A stretch of DNA of 64,000 nt, from contig NZ_CP108055.1 in the NCBI RefSeq assembly GCF_036174265.1, forward strand, positions 372,001-436,000, given 5' to 3'. The notes under the pieces were generated by a model that saw only the letters and a program-made list of their open reading frames with translations, ran no database searches and was not told the DNA's origin. Below, one piece after another: positions 23,682-32,334 of this stretch; the first letter of the stretch is position 1; each line of letters opens with the position of its first letter. The position numbers and the translations under genes are program-made. Source of the stretch: Streptomyces sp. NBC_00285 (lineage in GTDB: Bacteria; Actinomycetota; Actinomycetes; Streptomycetales; Streptomycetaceae).

Positions 23682-26581
23682 GGTGTACTCCTTGCGCGGG
23701 CCGTCCAGCTGAGGGCAGCGGCTCTGGCCAGGTGAAGGTGGGTGCGTTCCTCGGGCAGTCCCGGCCCGTGCATCCGGACGTGGTGGAGGTGCAACAGGTC
23801 CGGCAGCAGTTCGTCCGGACGGAAGGCCGTGTCCGTGAGCGCGCGGCGGTAGTCGGCCAGTGCCCCACGCCGCGCGGACCAGGCCGCGCTGACGTCCTCG
23901 CTCAGGCCGGCCGAGGGCATGTTCACCAGGTCGACGGCTTGGCGGTAGACGGTGCGGGGCGGGGCGTCCGGGTCTGTGCGCGTGTGCTCGATCAGCCACT
24001 GCATCGCCGCGGTGCTGTCGCCGAGCACGCCCACGGCGATGTCCACCATGCTCGCGGCGGTCACTGCGCGAAGGTCGGGGACCTCCGTTCCGCTCTGGGC
24101 AGCGAGCTGGGCTACGGCGGCGGCGGAGTCGGCGGCGAAGTACCGTTCGGCCGCGTCGAGGGCGGTGGGGCCGCCGAATCGGGCGGTCTCCGGGTGGTAG
24201 GTCTCCACACCGGCGTGCGTGATCAGACCGTGTCGCCGCAGGCGGCGCGTCCACTCCCCGATCGTCTCGAAAACGGCGCCGAGGGTCCCGCGCTGGTAGG
24301 TCAGGCGGAGGCGAAGGTGGTCGTCAGGGTCGCGATAGCGGATGAACCACCATGGAGGACCGTCCAGTTCGTCCAGCAGGGCCGCCAGGTGCCGGGTCAG
24401 GATGGGGTTCTGCCGGTCGCGATGGCCATGGAGGTGAAGGGAGATGCGGTTCTCGCATCCGGGCAGGTGACCGTGCTCCCGATTGACCGCGCGGCCCGCC
24501 ACGCGGACGGGGATGATGTTCTGCTCGGTGCTCAGAGGGATGACGACTTCGTGGGCACGGCCTCCGGTCCAGCCCAGGTCCTTCGCACATGGTGCCGGGC
24601 ACAGCGTCACGGTGCCGTCGCGGTCCAGGTGGACGCGCAGCAGGGCCCGGTGGGACGGCTCCGCCAGGTCCAGGGCCATGCGCTGGTCGTCCTCGCTCAG
24701 GTACACCTGCTCAGGGAGGTGGACCTCGCGGCGCCAGCGGGTCAGGGCGTCGTCCCACTGCGGCCATGATGCGGATGTGGGAGGCAGGTCCTCTCGCGTC
24801 AGGAGCCAGCGGGCTGGGGACAGGATCGTCCGGCCGTAGCGCAACGCGGGCAGGAACGGCAGGCTGGACGCGGCCGTCCCCCACCTGAATCCGGTGCAGG
24901 GGACGGCCAACGCAGCGGGCGCCTCCGTCAGGAACCGGCACAGCGGGTGCGAGTGGTGGCCCAGGTCAACGGCGTTGAGCAGCAGCGTGTGGACGGGGCG
25001 GCGGTGGGACAGCGAGACGAGGTGCAACTGTTCGGCGTCGGCGGTGACCGCGAGGTCTGTGACGGGAACGAGGCGGGTGTCCGGGCTGTGGTAGTCGCCG
25101 AGCGAGATCACCCACTCGGTCGCCTGCGGGGCGCGGGCGACGTTCTCGGTTGGCGCCGACAGAGGGGTGGAGCTGATCTGCGCGCTGAGCGCGCCTTGAT
25201 GCACTGGAGGTAAAGCGCCGTAGGTCTCGGTCATGCGGCGGCGGTCTTCGTCGTCGAGCAGATGCAGGAAGCGTCCGGTGGTCGCTCCGGCCGAGCGCGC
25301 CACCCCGACCACGTGCAGGGTGAACTCCCCCTGCTGGAGGGCGGCGACGCTTTCGGCGTCAATACGGATGGTCAGCTCCGTGCTCGGCTGGATGGGACGG
25401 CCCGGATCGACGGTGGACAGGTCCTCGATCGCCGCATCGTCGAGCTGGATTTCAAGGCGGCGCTGCATGCCGGCGGTGTGCGCGAGTTTGATGAGGCGGC
25501 CGACACGGGCGGGCAGCGGGGAAGCCGTCGGCGCGGCAGTGGCACCGAGGTAGCCGGGCGGATAGCCGAGCACGTCGATCGCGTCCAGGACGGGGACGGC
25601 CGCCCGCGGCCCGTACCGCTCCAGGAAGCGGCGATGCCACTCGGCCCAGCCGGTCAAGGACGCTTGTGGCGCGAGGCGGATGAGCGCCTTCGCTGCCTCT
25701 GCCGCCTCCTGCACGACGGCCGTAGGTACGGTCAGGTCCCAGTCCACCCGCAGGTCGAGCGCGGGCCTGGGGGTGGACCGGATCTCTGCTGCCTCCGTGG
25801 GCGGGAGGTGGGCTGCCTGTTCGACGAGGGCGGTGAGCGGGTCGGTGACCGTCATCGCCTGCCGGAGGCTCGTGAGAAGGACCCGTTGCCTGACCAGGTC
25901 TGCGATGAGGCGGTCGATCACGGAGGGCGGCGCGCTCGGGAAGCTGGTCGCCAGCTTCGCAGCGAGGTCGCTCCACAAGACCGGAGTCTGTGCCCCGCCC
26001 AGGGCTTCGCGGACCGGTGCGGTCAAGCGGATCTGCACGTGGTCGGGGCGTCGATCGAGGGTTGCGTTCGGGCGGTGCTCGATCACCACGTACCCGTCGC
26101 GTTCGATGAGGAGGCTGGAGGCGAGCAGCATCAGGCGGGGCCACAGCGCCGGGTGCTGCTCGAAGTAGTCGATGAGGACCGTACTGTGTGCCGCATCTGC
26201 TCTGGCGATGGCGCGGTGACCAGGGCCGACGCGGAGCGCGGGCACCTCACCTATTCGTACGGCCGCAATGCCGGCGAACAGGCCGAACGGCGTTGCCCGG
26301 GTGCGAGCGCGCAGCAGATAGCGCAGCACGGCGACCACCGTGCGCCGAACGGCAGGGACCGGGACCGGCCGGCCGGCGCAGATCTGCTCCACCCGGGTCG
26401 CAAGGTCGGGGCTGGCTGCCCTGACGGCGGCCGCGAAGTCGGTGTCGTTCCAGGTCTGTTGGAGCCATGCCTGCCAGGACGCCGGGTCCGCGCACGCGCC
26501 GGTGAGGTCCGGCCATACTGTCTGGCGGTCGGGACGCGATGCAGATGCCCGGACCAGTGCCGCATCAAGGTGGCGATACAT
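23678..26581 (-). CDS. lanB: Class I lanthipeptide dehydratase LanB (full length)
   Basis: A 967-residue tRNA-dependent dehydratase. The N-terminal glutamylation domain covers about residues 1-680 (RARTRATPFGLFAGIAAVRI near 92 is a family signature). The C-terminal elimination domain (SpaB-C) runs from about 700 (WWFIRYRDPDDHLRLRL near 750, then TYHPETARFGG near 795). It glutamylates Ser/Thr of the precursor using glutamyl-tRNA and then removes glutamate to give Dha/Dhb. It follows the precursor gene by 78 bp, across a GC-rich hairpin, and is coupled to lanC. Confidence 0.93.
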   Translation of the reverse strand: MYRHLDAALVRASASRPDRQTVWPDLTGACADPASWQAWLQQTWNDTDFAAAVRAASPDLATRVEQICAGRPVPVPAVRRTVVAVLRYLLRARTRATPFGLFAGIAAVRIGEVPALRVGPGHRAIARADAAHSTVLIDYFEQHPALWPRLMLLASSLLIERDGYVVIEHRPNATLDRRPDHVQIRLTAPVREALGGAQTPVLWSDLAAKLATSFPSAPPSVIDRLIADLVRQRVLLTSLRQAMTVTDPLTALVEQAAHLPPTEAAEIRSTPRPALDLRVDWDLTVPTAVVQEAAEAAKALIRLAPQASLTGWAEWHRRFLERYGPRAAVPVLDAIDVLGYPPGYLGATAAPTASPLPARVGRLIKLAHTAGMQRRLEIQLDDAAIEDLSTVDPGRPIQPSTELTIRIDAESVAALQQGEFTLHVVGVARSAGATTGRFLHLLDDEDRRRMTETYGALPPVHQGALSAQISSTPLSAPTENVARAPQATEWVISLGDYHSPDTRLVPVTDLAVTADAEQLHLVSLSHRRPVHTLLLNAVDLGHHSHPLCRFLTEAPAALAVPCTGFRWGTAASSLPFLPALRYGRTILSPARWLLTREDLPPTSASWPQWDDALTRWRREVHLPEQVYLSEDDQRMALDLAEPSHRALLRVHLDRDGTVTLCPAPCAKDLGWTGGRAHEVVIPLSTEQNIIPVRVAGRAVNREHGHLPGCENRISLHLHGHRDRQNPILTRHLAALLDELDGPPWWFIRYRDPDDHLRLRLTYQRGTLGAVFETIGEWTRRLRRHGLITHAGVETYHPETARFGGPTALDAAERYFAADSAAAVAQLAAQSGTEVPDLRAVTAASMVDIAVGVLGDSTAAMQWLIEHTRTDPDAPPRTVYRQAVDLVNMPSAGLSEDVSAAWSARRGALADYRRALTDTAFRPDELLPDLLHLHHVRMHGPGLPEERTHLHLARAAALSWTARARSTP

Positions 26582-26604
26582 ACGCCCCTCCTGGGACTGC
26601 GCGG

Positions 26605-26635
26605 TGCCCGGCCGCGCTGGTGGTGCGGCCGGGCA
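26605..26635 (-). terminator. Hairpin between precursor and lanB (attenuator)
   Basis: Perfect 11-bp arms TGCCCGGCCGC/GCGGCCGGGCA with a 9-base loop, located 25 bp after the precursor stop. A partial terminator at this place would give more precursor than enzyme message, a common RiPP operon device. Confidence 0.65.
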
Positions 26636-26659
26636 TCGCGGTGGACGCGGTCGGTGCTG

Positions 26660-26842
26660 CTACGGACAGCTCGTGCACGCGGTCGCGCACGTGGAGTTGC
26701 AGCCGTCGTCCGTCATCCTGATGAGCTGGTCCGCGGAGGGACCGCCCTCGACGATGGAGATGTCCAGGGCGAAGTCAGCGAAGTCCTCCGCATCAGCGGC
26801 CGGTTGCGCGGATATGGCCGGTCGCTCCAGTTGAACGGTCAT
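26660..26842 (-). CDS. FxLD-family lanthipeptide precursor
   Basis: A 60-residue precursor. The leader has the FxLD recognition motif as F24-A-L-D27 (DFALDISIVE), followed by GGPSADQLIRM. The core is about residues 44-60: TDDGCNSTCATACTSCP. It holds four Cys (48, 52, 56, 59) and six Ser/Thr (44, 50, 51, 54, 57, 58), allowing up to four thioether rings. Asp46-Gly47 is a classic aspartimide-prone pair and the likely target of the methyltransferase encoded next door. The FxLD family is known from genome surveys; this exact core was not recognised as any characterised product. The cleavage site is not evident. Confidence 0.9.
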   Translation of the reverse strand: MTVQLERPAISAQPAADAEDFADFALDISIVEGGPSADQLIRMTDDGCNSTCATACTSCP

Positions 26843-26908
26843 GTGTGCCTCCTTGAGGTAATGGGGGATGGTGCAAAGGTCCCGGAGCCCTCGCTGGGCC
26901 CCGGAGTC

Positions 26909-28114
26909 TCAGGTCCAGGACGCGGTGACGATCCCGTGCCGCCGCAGTACGGCGTCCTGCGGCAGAGGGGACGGAGCGGGGCCCGGCAGGTACCGGAACG
27001 TCGCAGCTCCCCGGCGACGGTGGTGTTCGGCCCAGCAACGCAGCAGCTCCGCGTACTGGTCGGCGAGGGCTTCGGCCTGCGGACCGTGCGCGATGACGCC
27101 GCTCTCGAAGCCGCCGATGGCCTCGTTGTCGCGACGGGTGCGGTAGGCGATGCTGTCCTCACTGACCAGGGCGGGCACCCCGAACTGGACTGCTGGCGTG
27201 ACCAGCCCTCGCTCGACCACGTCCTTGGCCGCGTGCAGCCGCACCGCACGCGGCAGGTTGAGCGTGAGGTACAGGTCCAGCTCGTCGGGCAGGTCCCATG
27301 CCGCCCCCGACCAGTGCACCAGCTGGGGGGTGTCCAAAGCATGGTTCAGCGCCTGCGCGTTGAGGGGCACCCGCACGTCATCGGTCTGCGCGACGACGCC
27401 CTCTCGCAGCAGCACCTTGCGTTCCTCTGCGGCGCCCTCGCCCTGCATCGGTACGAAGTGCGCCAACCGGTAGGAGCGGCTGAGCAGGCCCGCACCGTCA
27501 CGGTCGAAGGCGATCGAGCGGGTCGTGCCGCACATCGTCAGCGGAACGACGAGCCTGCCCTTCTCCGTGAGCCCGTCGATCCACGACGGGGGGACGTCCC
27601 ACGCCGCCGCGGTGACGATGATCCGGTCGTAGGGCGCTCCATCGGGGACACCCCTCTCGCCATCGGCGAGGACCGTCTTCACCTGCCGGTATCCGGCCTC
27701 GTTCAGGCACAGACGGGCACGGTCGACGATGTCGCGGTCGATGTCGACCGTGGTGACCTCACCGTCGCTGCCCACGAGTTCCTGGAGGTAGGCGGCATTG
27801 ACGCCACCCGAGCCGATCTCCAGGACCTTCATCCCGGGCGCGATGTCAGCCTGCTCCAGCATCACACCCTGAAGGTGGGCAGCGGACATGACGCTGACGT
27901 TCAGGCCGCTCTCGTCCTTCTTGACCGGCACAATCCGGTGGAGATCGTAAACGACCTCCAGGGACGCCTCCGGCGCGAACCGGTGCCGGGGCACAGCGGC
28001 GAAGGCCGCAGCAACCGAGTCGGACGTAATCGCGTCCTGGTCACGGAGCGCGCGGACCATATCCGCACGCCACACGCCGGGATCGCGATCGGTCGAGTCA
28101 TCGACAACAGGCAT
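26909..28114 (-). CDS. FxLD-system methyltransferase (PIMT-like)
   Basis: A 401-residue SAM-dependent enzyme of the protein-isoaspartate methyltransferase type that accompanies FxLD precursors (TIGR04364-like). RHRFAPEAS lies near residue 40 and SAM motif I is KVLEIGSGGVNAAYLQELV near residue 92. RIIVTAAAWDVPPSWID near 155 and the roughly 200-residue C-terminal domain typical of the FxLD group follow. Related lanthipeptide enzymes (LanS type, for example in the olivaceus OlvA system) methylate a core Asp, giving succinimide and isoaspartate. ATG 28114 begins MPVVDDSTDRD; an upstream extension to 28246 does not look coding. It directly precedes the precursor gene. Confidence 0.88.
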   Translation of the reverse strand: MPVVDDSTDRDPGVWRADMVRALRDQDAITSDSVAAAFAAVPRHRFAPEASLEVVYDLHRIVPVKKDESGLNVSVMSAAHLQGVMLEQADIAPGMKVLEIGSGGVNAAYLQELVGSDGEVTTVDIDRDIVDRARLCLNEAGYRQVKTVLADGERGVPDGAPYDRIIVTAAAWDVPPSWIDGLTEKGRLVVPLTMCGTTRSIAFDRDGAGLLSRSYRLAHFVPMQGEGAAEERKVLLREGVVAQTDDVRVPLNAQALNHALDTPQLVHWSGAAWDLPDELDLYLTLNLPRAVRLHAAKDVVERGLVTPAVQFGVPALVSEDSIAYRTRRDNEAIGGFESGVIAHGPQAEALADQYAELLRCWAEHHRRRGAATFRYLPGPAPSPLPQDAVLRRHGIVTASWT

Positions 28115-28227
28115 CCATTTACCTATCTCTGTTGAGGGGTGGTGCTTGCGAAGGCTCAGATGGGCCCGGTGGTCAGCGAGGACGCTAACCAGGACGCCGT
28201 CGTTGGGGGCGGTTACGCGCCGGTCAC

Positions 28228-29598
28228 TCAGGCACGGTCGAACCACCGTTCCCGCTCGACGTCGGTGACTTGTCTGCGGTGTTCGGCGATCTCGGCCTCG
28301 GCTGCGATGGCGTAGTGCCGCACTACCTCGGCTCCAAGCGCGCTCGTCGCGAAGTCGCTGCCGTGGAAGTACGCCAGCGCCTCGGCGAGGTCACGTAGAA
28401 CAGGCACCGTCTGCCGGTCTGCGTAGGCGTCGCCCCGGCAGGGTGCGGGCGGGTTCAGCTTCTCGGTCAGGCCGTGCACGATCGCAGCGACCGAGGCAGC
28501 GAGCGCGAGGTACGGGTTGGCGTCGGCGCCAGGTAGGCGGATCTCCAGGTGGGTGCCCTCGCCGTGACCGGTGACCCGGACTGCGCACCCGCGGTTGTCG
28601 TGGCCCCAGTTCATGTACTGAGGTGCGAAGGAGTGCGCCGTCGCGTACCGCTTGTAGGAGTTGGGGTTGGGCGCGTACAGCGGGGCGAGGTGCGGCATTC
28701 CGGAGAGCAGCCCGGCGATGCTGTGGCGCATCGTCTCGGGCAGCTCCGCGCCGGGGACTGCGTCGAAGGCTGGAACGCCGTCCTTCCAGAGGGACAGGTG
28801 CAGGTGCAGCCCGCTGCCCACGCCGGTGAACGGTGCGCTCATGAACGTGGCCGACAGCGCCTGTCGTCTGGCCAGGTGCTGCACGGTCTGCTTGTAGACG
28901 GTGTAGTCGTCACAGGCCTGAAGCGCCGGGCCGTAGGGGAACGTGATCTCCACCTGGCCGGGAGCGCCCTCTGTCTTGGCCGCCTCGATCGGTACGCCGG
29001 CCTCGGGCAGAGCGTCTTCCAGGTACCGGAAGAAATCGCTCAGTGCCGGCGGATGGTCGAGGGCGTAGTCGAGGTTGTGCTGCACCATGGGCTGAAGGCC
29101 GTTGCAGAGAACGAACTCACTCTCCAGACCCACGCGTGCCTCGAAGCCGAGCTTCCCCAGCCGATCGAGCTGAGTGCGGAGCATGCGGCGCGGAGCGATC
29201 TCCAGGGGCGTCCCGTCGGGTTGGACGGCCTCGCAGTGAACCAGCGCGAGGCCGGGCATGTAGGGCAGGACGCGCAGTGTGGCCAGGTCGGCGACCATGC
29301 CGAGGTCCTGAAAGCCTTTGTCCCAGCCCGTGAGGTCGAAACCGCCAAGGGGGTCCATGCCCACGTTGGTGGCCAGGATGTAGGCGCAGGCTTCCGTCAC
29401 GTTGAGCCCGTCGGCGATCCGGTCGAGGAATACCCGGGCGCTGAGCCGCTTGCCCTTGAGACGCCCCATCATGTCGGGGACGCAAACCATGACTGTGGTG
29501 ATGTCCTCACGATCCACCGCGGTCCGGAATTCCTCGGCGGAAATGAAACCGGCGAGCCGGGTCAACTCGTGGCTCTCGTCAGTCTGCTGGCTGCTCAT
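28228..29598 (-). CDS. Glutamine synthetase-like gamma-glutamyl ligase
   Basis: A 456-residue enzyme of the glutamine synthetase family, closer to gamma-glutamylpolyamine synthetases than to GlnA. The catalytic domain shows GLESEFVLCNG near residue 145, the ammonium/glutamate-side GAPGQVEITFPYG near 215, and the HLHLSLWKDG metal/ATP stretch near 272. NPNSYKRYATAHSFAPQYMN follows near 318, then LEIRLPGADANPYLA near 355. It ligates an amine or ammonia to glutamate with ATP. The ATG overlaps the permease stop (ATGA), so the two are coupled. It lies 113 bp upstream of the lanthipeptide methyltransferase on the same strand. Whether it serves the cluster or amine catabolism is open. Confidence 0.87.
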   Translation of the reverse strand: MSSQQTDESHELTRLAGFISAEEFRTAVDREDITTVMVCVPDMMGRLKGKRLSARVFLDRIADGLNVTEACAYILATNVGMDPLGGFDLTGWDKGFQDLGMVADLATLRVLPYMPGLALVHCEAVQPDGTPLEIAPRRMLRTQLDRLGKLGFEARVGLESEFVLCNGLQPMVQHNLDYALDHPPALSDFFRYLEDALPEAGVPIEAAKTEGAPGQVEITFPYGPALQACDDYTVYKQTVQHLARRQALSATFMSAPFTGVGSGLHLHLSLWKDGVPAFDAVPGAELPETMRHSIAGLLSGMPHLAPLYAPNPNSYKRYATAHSFAPQYMNWGHDNRGCAVRVTGHGEGTHLEIRLPGADANPYLALAASVAAIVHGLTEKLNPPAPCRGDAYADRQTVPVLRDLAEALAYFHGSDFATSALGAEVVRHYAIAAEAEIAEHRRQVTDVERERWFDRA

Positions 29599-31109
29599 CA
29601 GACCACGTCCTCCGCCAGGGAGGCATGCGTGGCGGTGTTGCCCAGGGCCGGGATGCGGTAGTTGCGGCGGCCCTGAGTGATCCACAAGATCCAGGCCAGC
29701 GTAAGCACGGCGATCAGGGCGACGCCCGCGTAGTTGAACGACGAGGTGGTGATCGGGGAGACCTGCGGCAGGCAGAACAGGACAGTGACGACGCCGACCC
29801 AGGTCACAGCCGTCCAACCGATGGGCTTGCTCCACCGGCCAAGATTCCACAGTCCGGGCTCGAAGCGGTCCCCCGCGCGCAGCCGCAGGAAGACGGGGAT
29901 GGCGTAGGCAGGGGTGATACCGATGACATTGATGGCCGTGACTGCGGCGTACGCGGTCGGCGAGTACAGCGACGGTGCCGCCAGGACGAGCGCGACTCCT
30001 ACCGACAGCCACACGGCGGCAACCGGCGTCTTCGTGCGGGTGCTGACCCGGCGCCAGGTGGCGGCGAACGGAACCGCCCCATCGCGAGAGAACGCGAACA
30101 CCATGCGGGAGGCAGCAGCGGTCTCTGCGTTGCCGCAGAACAGCTGGGCCACGATCACGATCAGCAGCAGGGCCTTGGCGCCGGAGAGGCCGACGACATC
30201 GAGGAAGATCTGGGCGGGCGGCACGCCGGTGGCGCTGGTCTGCGTGCCCGCGTAGTCCTGAATGGAGGACGTGAGCCCTGCCAGCAGGATGAACCCGGCG
30301 ATCCACGAGACCCAGATCGAGCGGACGATCCCCCTAGGCGCCGATGTCTGGGCCTGCGTGGTCTCCTCGGACAGGTGAGAGGAGGCGTCGTAGCCGCAGA
30401 AGGTGTACTGCGCCAGCAGCAGCCCGAGCGCGGTCACGTACAGGCCGTTGCTGAAGCCGGTGTCATTGTTGAACGTGGTGAACATGAAGTCGGCGCTCTG
30501 ATGATCGGCCGGAGCGAGAGTCAGCACGCCGACGATGACCGCGACACCGACGAGGTGCCACCACACTGAGACCGAGTTCAGGAGGCTGACCAAACGGACG
30601 CCGGCCACGTTCAGCAGAGCGTGCAGCAGCAGGATCGCGGCGAAGACCACCATGGTCTTCTCCGGTGTCGGCGTGAAGCCCCACTGGAGGTTGGCGAACG
30701 CGCCGACGAACGTGGCGGCGCCGTAGTCGATGCCGGCGATGGCGCCGAGCAGCCCGAGCAGGTTCAGCCAACCGGTCACCCAGGCCCAACGGGGCCCGCC
30801 GAGCCGGTGCGCCATGTAGTACAGGCCGCCGGAGGTGGGGTAGGCGGAGGTGACCTCGGCTAACGACATGCCGAGTAGCAAGACCATCAGGCCGACGCCG
30901 ACCCAGCCCCACATGATCACGGCCGGTCCGCCGGTGTTCAGGCCGAAGCCGTAGAGAGTCATGCATCCGGACAGGATGCTGATCACGGAAAAGGAGATGG
31001 CGAAGTTGCCGAACGGGCCCATGCGGCGCGCCAGTACGGACTCGTAGCCGAGCCCGGCCAAGACAGCGTCGTCATCGACCAGTCGGTGGGCGGCACTTCT
31101 CGGAGACAC
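29598..31109 (-). CDS. APC-superfamily amino acid/amine permease
   Basis: A 503-residue membrane protein with about 12 hydrophobic segments. It has the APC-family opening (GPFGNFAISFSVISILSGCM near residue 31), AYPTSGGLYYMAHRLGGPRW near 90, and a consensus-like FCGYDASSHLSEET near 240. The C-terminal end is the last two membrane segments. Members import amino acids, GABA or polyamines using proton exchange. Its coupling to a glutamine synthetase-like ligase suggests uptake followed by gamma-glutamylation of the same amine. Confidence 0.87.
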   Translation of the reverse strand: MSPRSAAHRLVDDDAVLAGLGYESVLARRMGPFGNFAISFSVISILSGCMTLYGFGLNTGGPAVIMWGWVGVGLMVLLLGMSLAEVTSAYPTSGGLYYMAHRLGGPRWAWVTGWLNLLGLLGAIAGIDYGAATFVGAFANLQWGFTPTPEKTMVVFAAILLLHALLNVAGVRLVSLLNSVSVWWHLVGVAVIVGVLTLAPADHQSADFMFTTFNNDTGFSNGLYVTALGLLLAQYTFCGYDASSHLSEETTQAQTSAPRGIVRSIWVSWIAGFILLAGLTSSIQDYAGTQTSATGVPPAQIFLDVVGLSGAKALLLIVIVAQLFCGNAETAAASRMVFAFSRDGAVPFAATWRRVSTRTKTPVAAVWLSVGVALVLAAPSLYSPTAYAAVTAINVIGITPAYAIPVFLRLRAGDRFEPGLWNLGRWSKPIGWTAVTWVGVVTVLFCLPQVSPITTSSFNYAGVALIAVLTLAWILWITQGRRNYRIPALGNTATHASLAEDVV

Positions 31110-31188
31110 CGAAAGATTCCTCTGGGTCGAAGGGGAAACAGGGATGGGGTGGTACCGGAAACCGTCTGCGGCGGGGGTGATCGGCTTC

Positions 31189-32178
31189 TCATCCGAGGTT
31201 CCGCTCGTGCTTCATCGCGTAGGTGCGGGCTTGCAGGAAGTCGTCCTGCCACCACCGGCTTTCGCTGACGTGCTGCCAGGGCGCGGGAGTGGCGAAGGGG
31301 CCGATCGCCGTGAACACCTCTGCCGCGCCGGGCAGGCCACAGGCAGTCAGCGTGTAGGCCAGATAGTTCAGATCCAGCAGGGAGCAGGTGCTCATGTCGG
31401 TGACGTAGGCGAACCATCCATCTCTCGCCAGCTCGACGTAGTGCCGGACCTCCTCGTTGGTCCAGAACCCAAGCGTGCTGGCGACCTGTCCGCCTGCCGT
31501 CCGCGTCCGGTAGTCCTCGACGTATGCGTACAAGGGCAGGGTCAGCAGTACGGATCCCGGCTTCGCCTGGGAGGCCACCCACCGTGTGAAGTCCACGGCT
31601 CCGTTGCCGCGGGCCTGGAAGCACTGGAGCATCCGGTGATATGCCTCCCTGTTGGACCGGTCCCGCCGGTCTACCTGCCATAGCAGCGGCCACGGTCCCC
31701 GCGGCAGCAGGGCCTCCGGCGGATGCGCCCAGTGGTCAACGGAGTGCCACTGCCTGTGGTCGACGTCCAACTGAGCGAGTGCCAACAGGCACACCCACGG
31801 AACGGGGTCAGCCGGCCAGCGGCGTGTGGCGTCCCCGCATACCGCACGTGCGGCGCTGACCCTGGGGAGCAGGGTGTGACGGTCTGCCGTGCTGCGGTGA
31901 GCGCCCACAACCCGGTGGGTCATGACGCGGGCCCGCATCATCAGGGCGTTCGCGTCTCCGGGTTCCTCCGCGCACCAGGCCGCGATGGCATCACCTTTGG
32001 CGGCGCCAGCCGCCAGGACCTGACTGCGGGACGTGCGCAGGCCCCAACTGCGGGTGTTGGCGAGCAGAGCTTTGGTGGAGAGCCAACGGTCGAGCAGGAG
32101 GTCTTCCAGAGCCAGGCGCAAGTCTTCGTCGTAACCCGCAGGATGGGAGGTCAGGGGCATGTCACTGGAGCCCGTCAC
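31189..32178 (-). CDS. Hypothetical protein (329 aa) upstream of the permease
   Basis: A helical, Trp-rich protein (PWVCLLALAQLDVDHRQWHS, then LDLNYLAYTLTACGLPGAAE) with no membrane segment or signal peptide. The alternating helices in the first half hint at TPR-type folding, as in uncharacterised Streptomyces proteins sometimes found near RiPP genes. It begins MTGSSDMPLTSH; ATG at codon 7 is an alternative. It precedes the permease by 79 bp on the same strand and may be cotranscribed. No function is assigned. Confidence 0.65.
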   Translation of the reverse strand: MTGSSDMPLTSHPAGYDEDLRLALEDLLLDRWLSTKALLANTRSWGLRTSRSQVLAAGAAKGDAIAAWCAEEPGDANALMMRARVMTHRVVGAHRSTADRHTLLPRVSAARAVCGDATRRWPADPVPWVCLLALAQLDVDHRQWHSVDHWAHPPEALLPRGPWPLLWQVDRRDRSNREAYHRMLQCFQARGNGAVDFTRWVASQAKPGSVLLTLPLYAYVEDYRTRTAGGQVASTLGFWTNEEVRHYVELARDGWFAYVTDMSTCSLLDLNYLAYTLTACGLPGAAEVFTAIGPFATPAPWQHVSESRWWQDDFLQARTYAMKHERNLG

Positions 32179-32334
32179 TGCACCCCCCGATCATGTGAGG
32201 GGTGCTAGCAGGCAGGACTGGAGCCCGCCTTGAACGCGTTAAGAGGATCATGGGGCCTCATCTGGGGATTGGAAGCCGCCGAGCGGCAGGGGCACGAACC
32301 TTGGGGAGATAGGCGTCCGCCGCCCGGCGGCCGC

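Noticed and set aside
25262-28135. A 957-codon open frame antisense to lanB, the precursor and the methyltransferase
   Set aside because: It runs across three well-supported minus-strand genes and their gaps; its residues are typical GC-driven low-information sequence.
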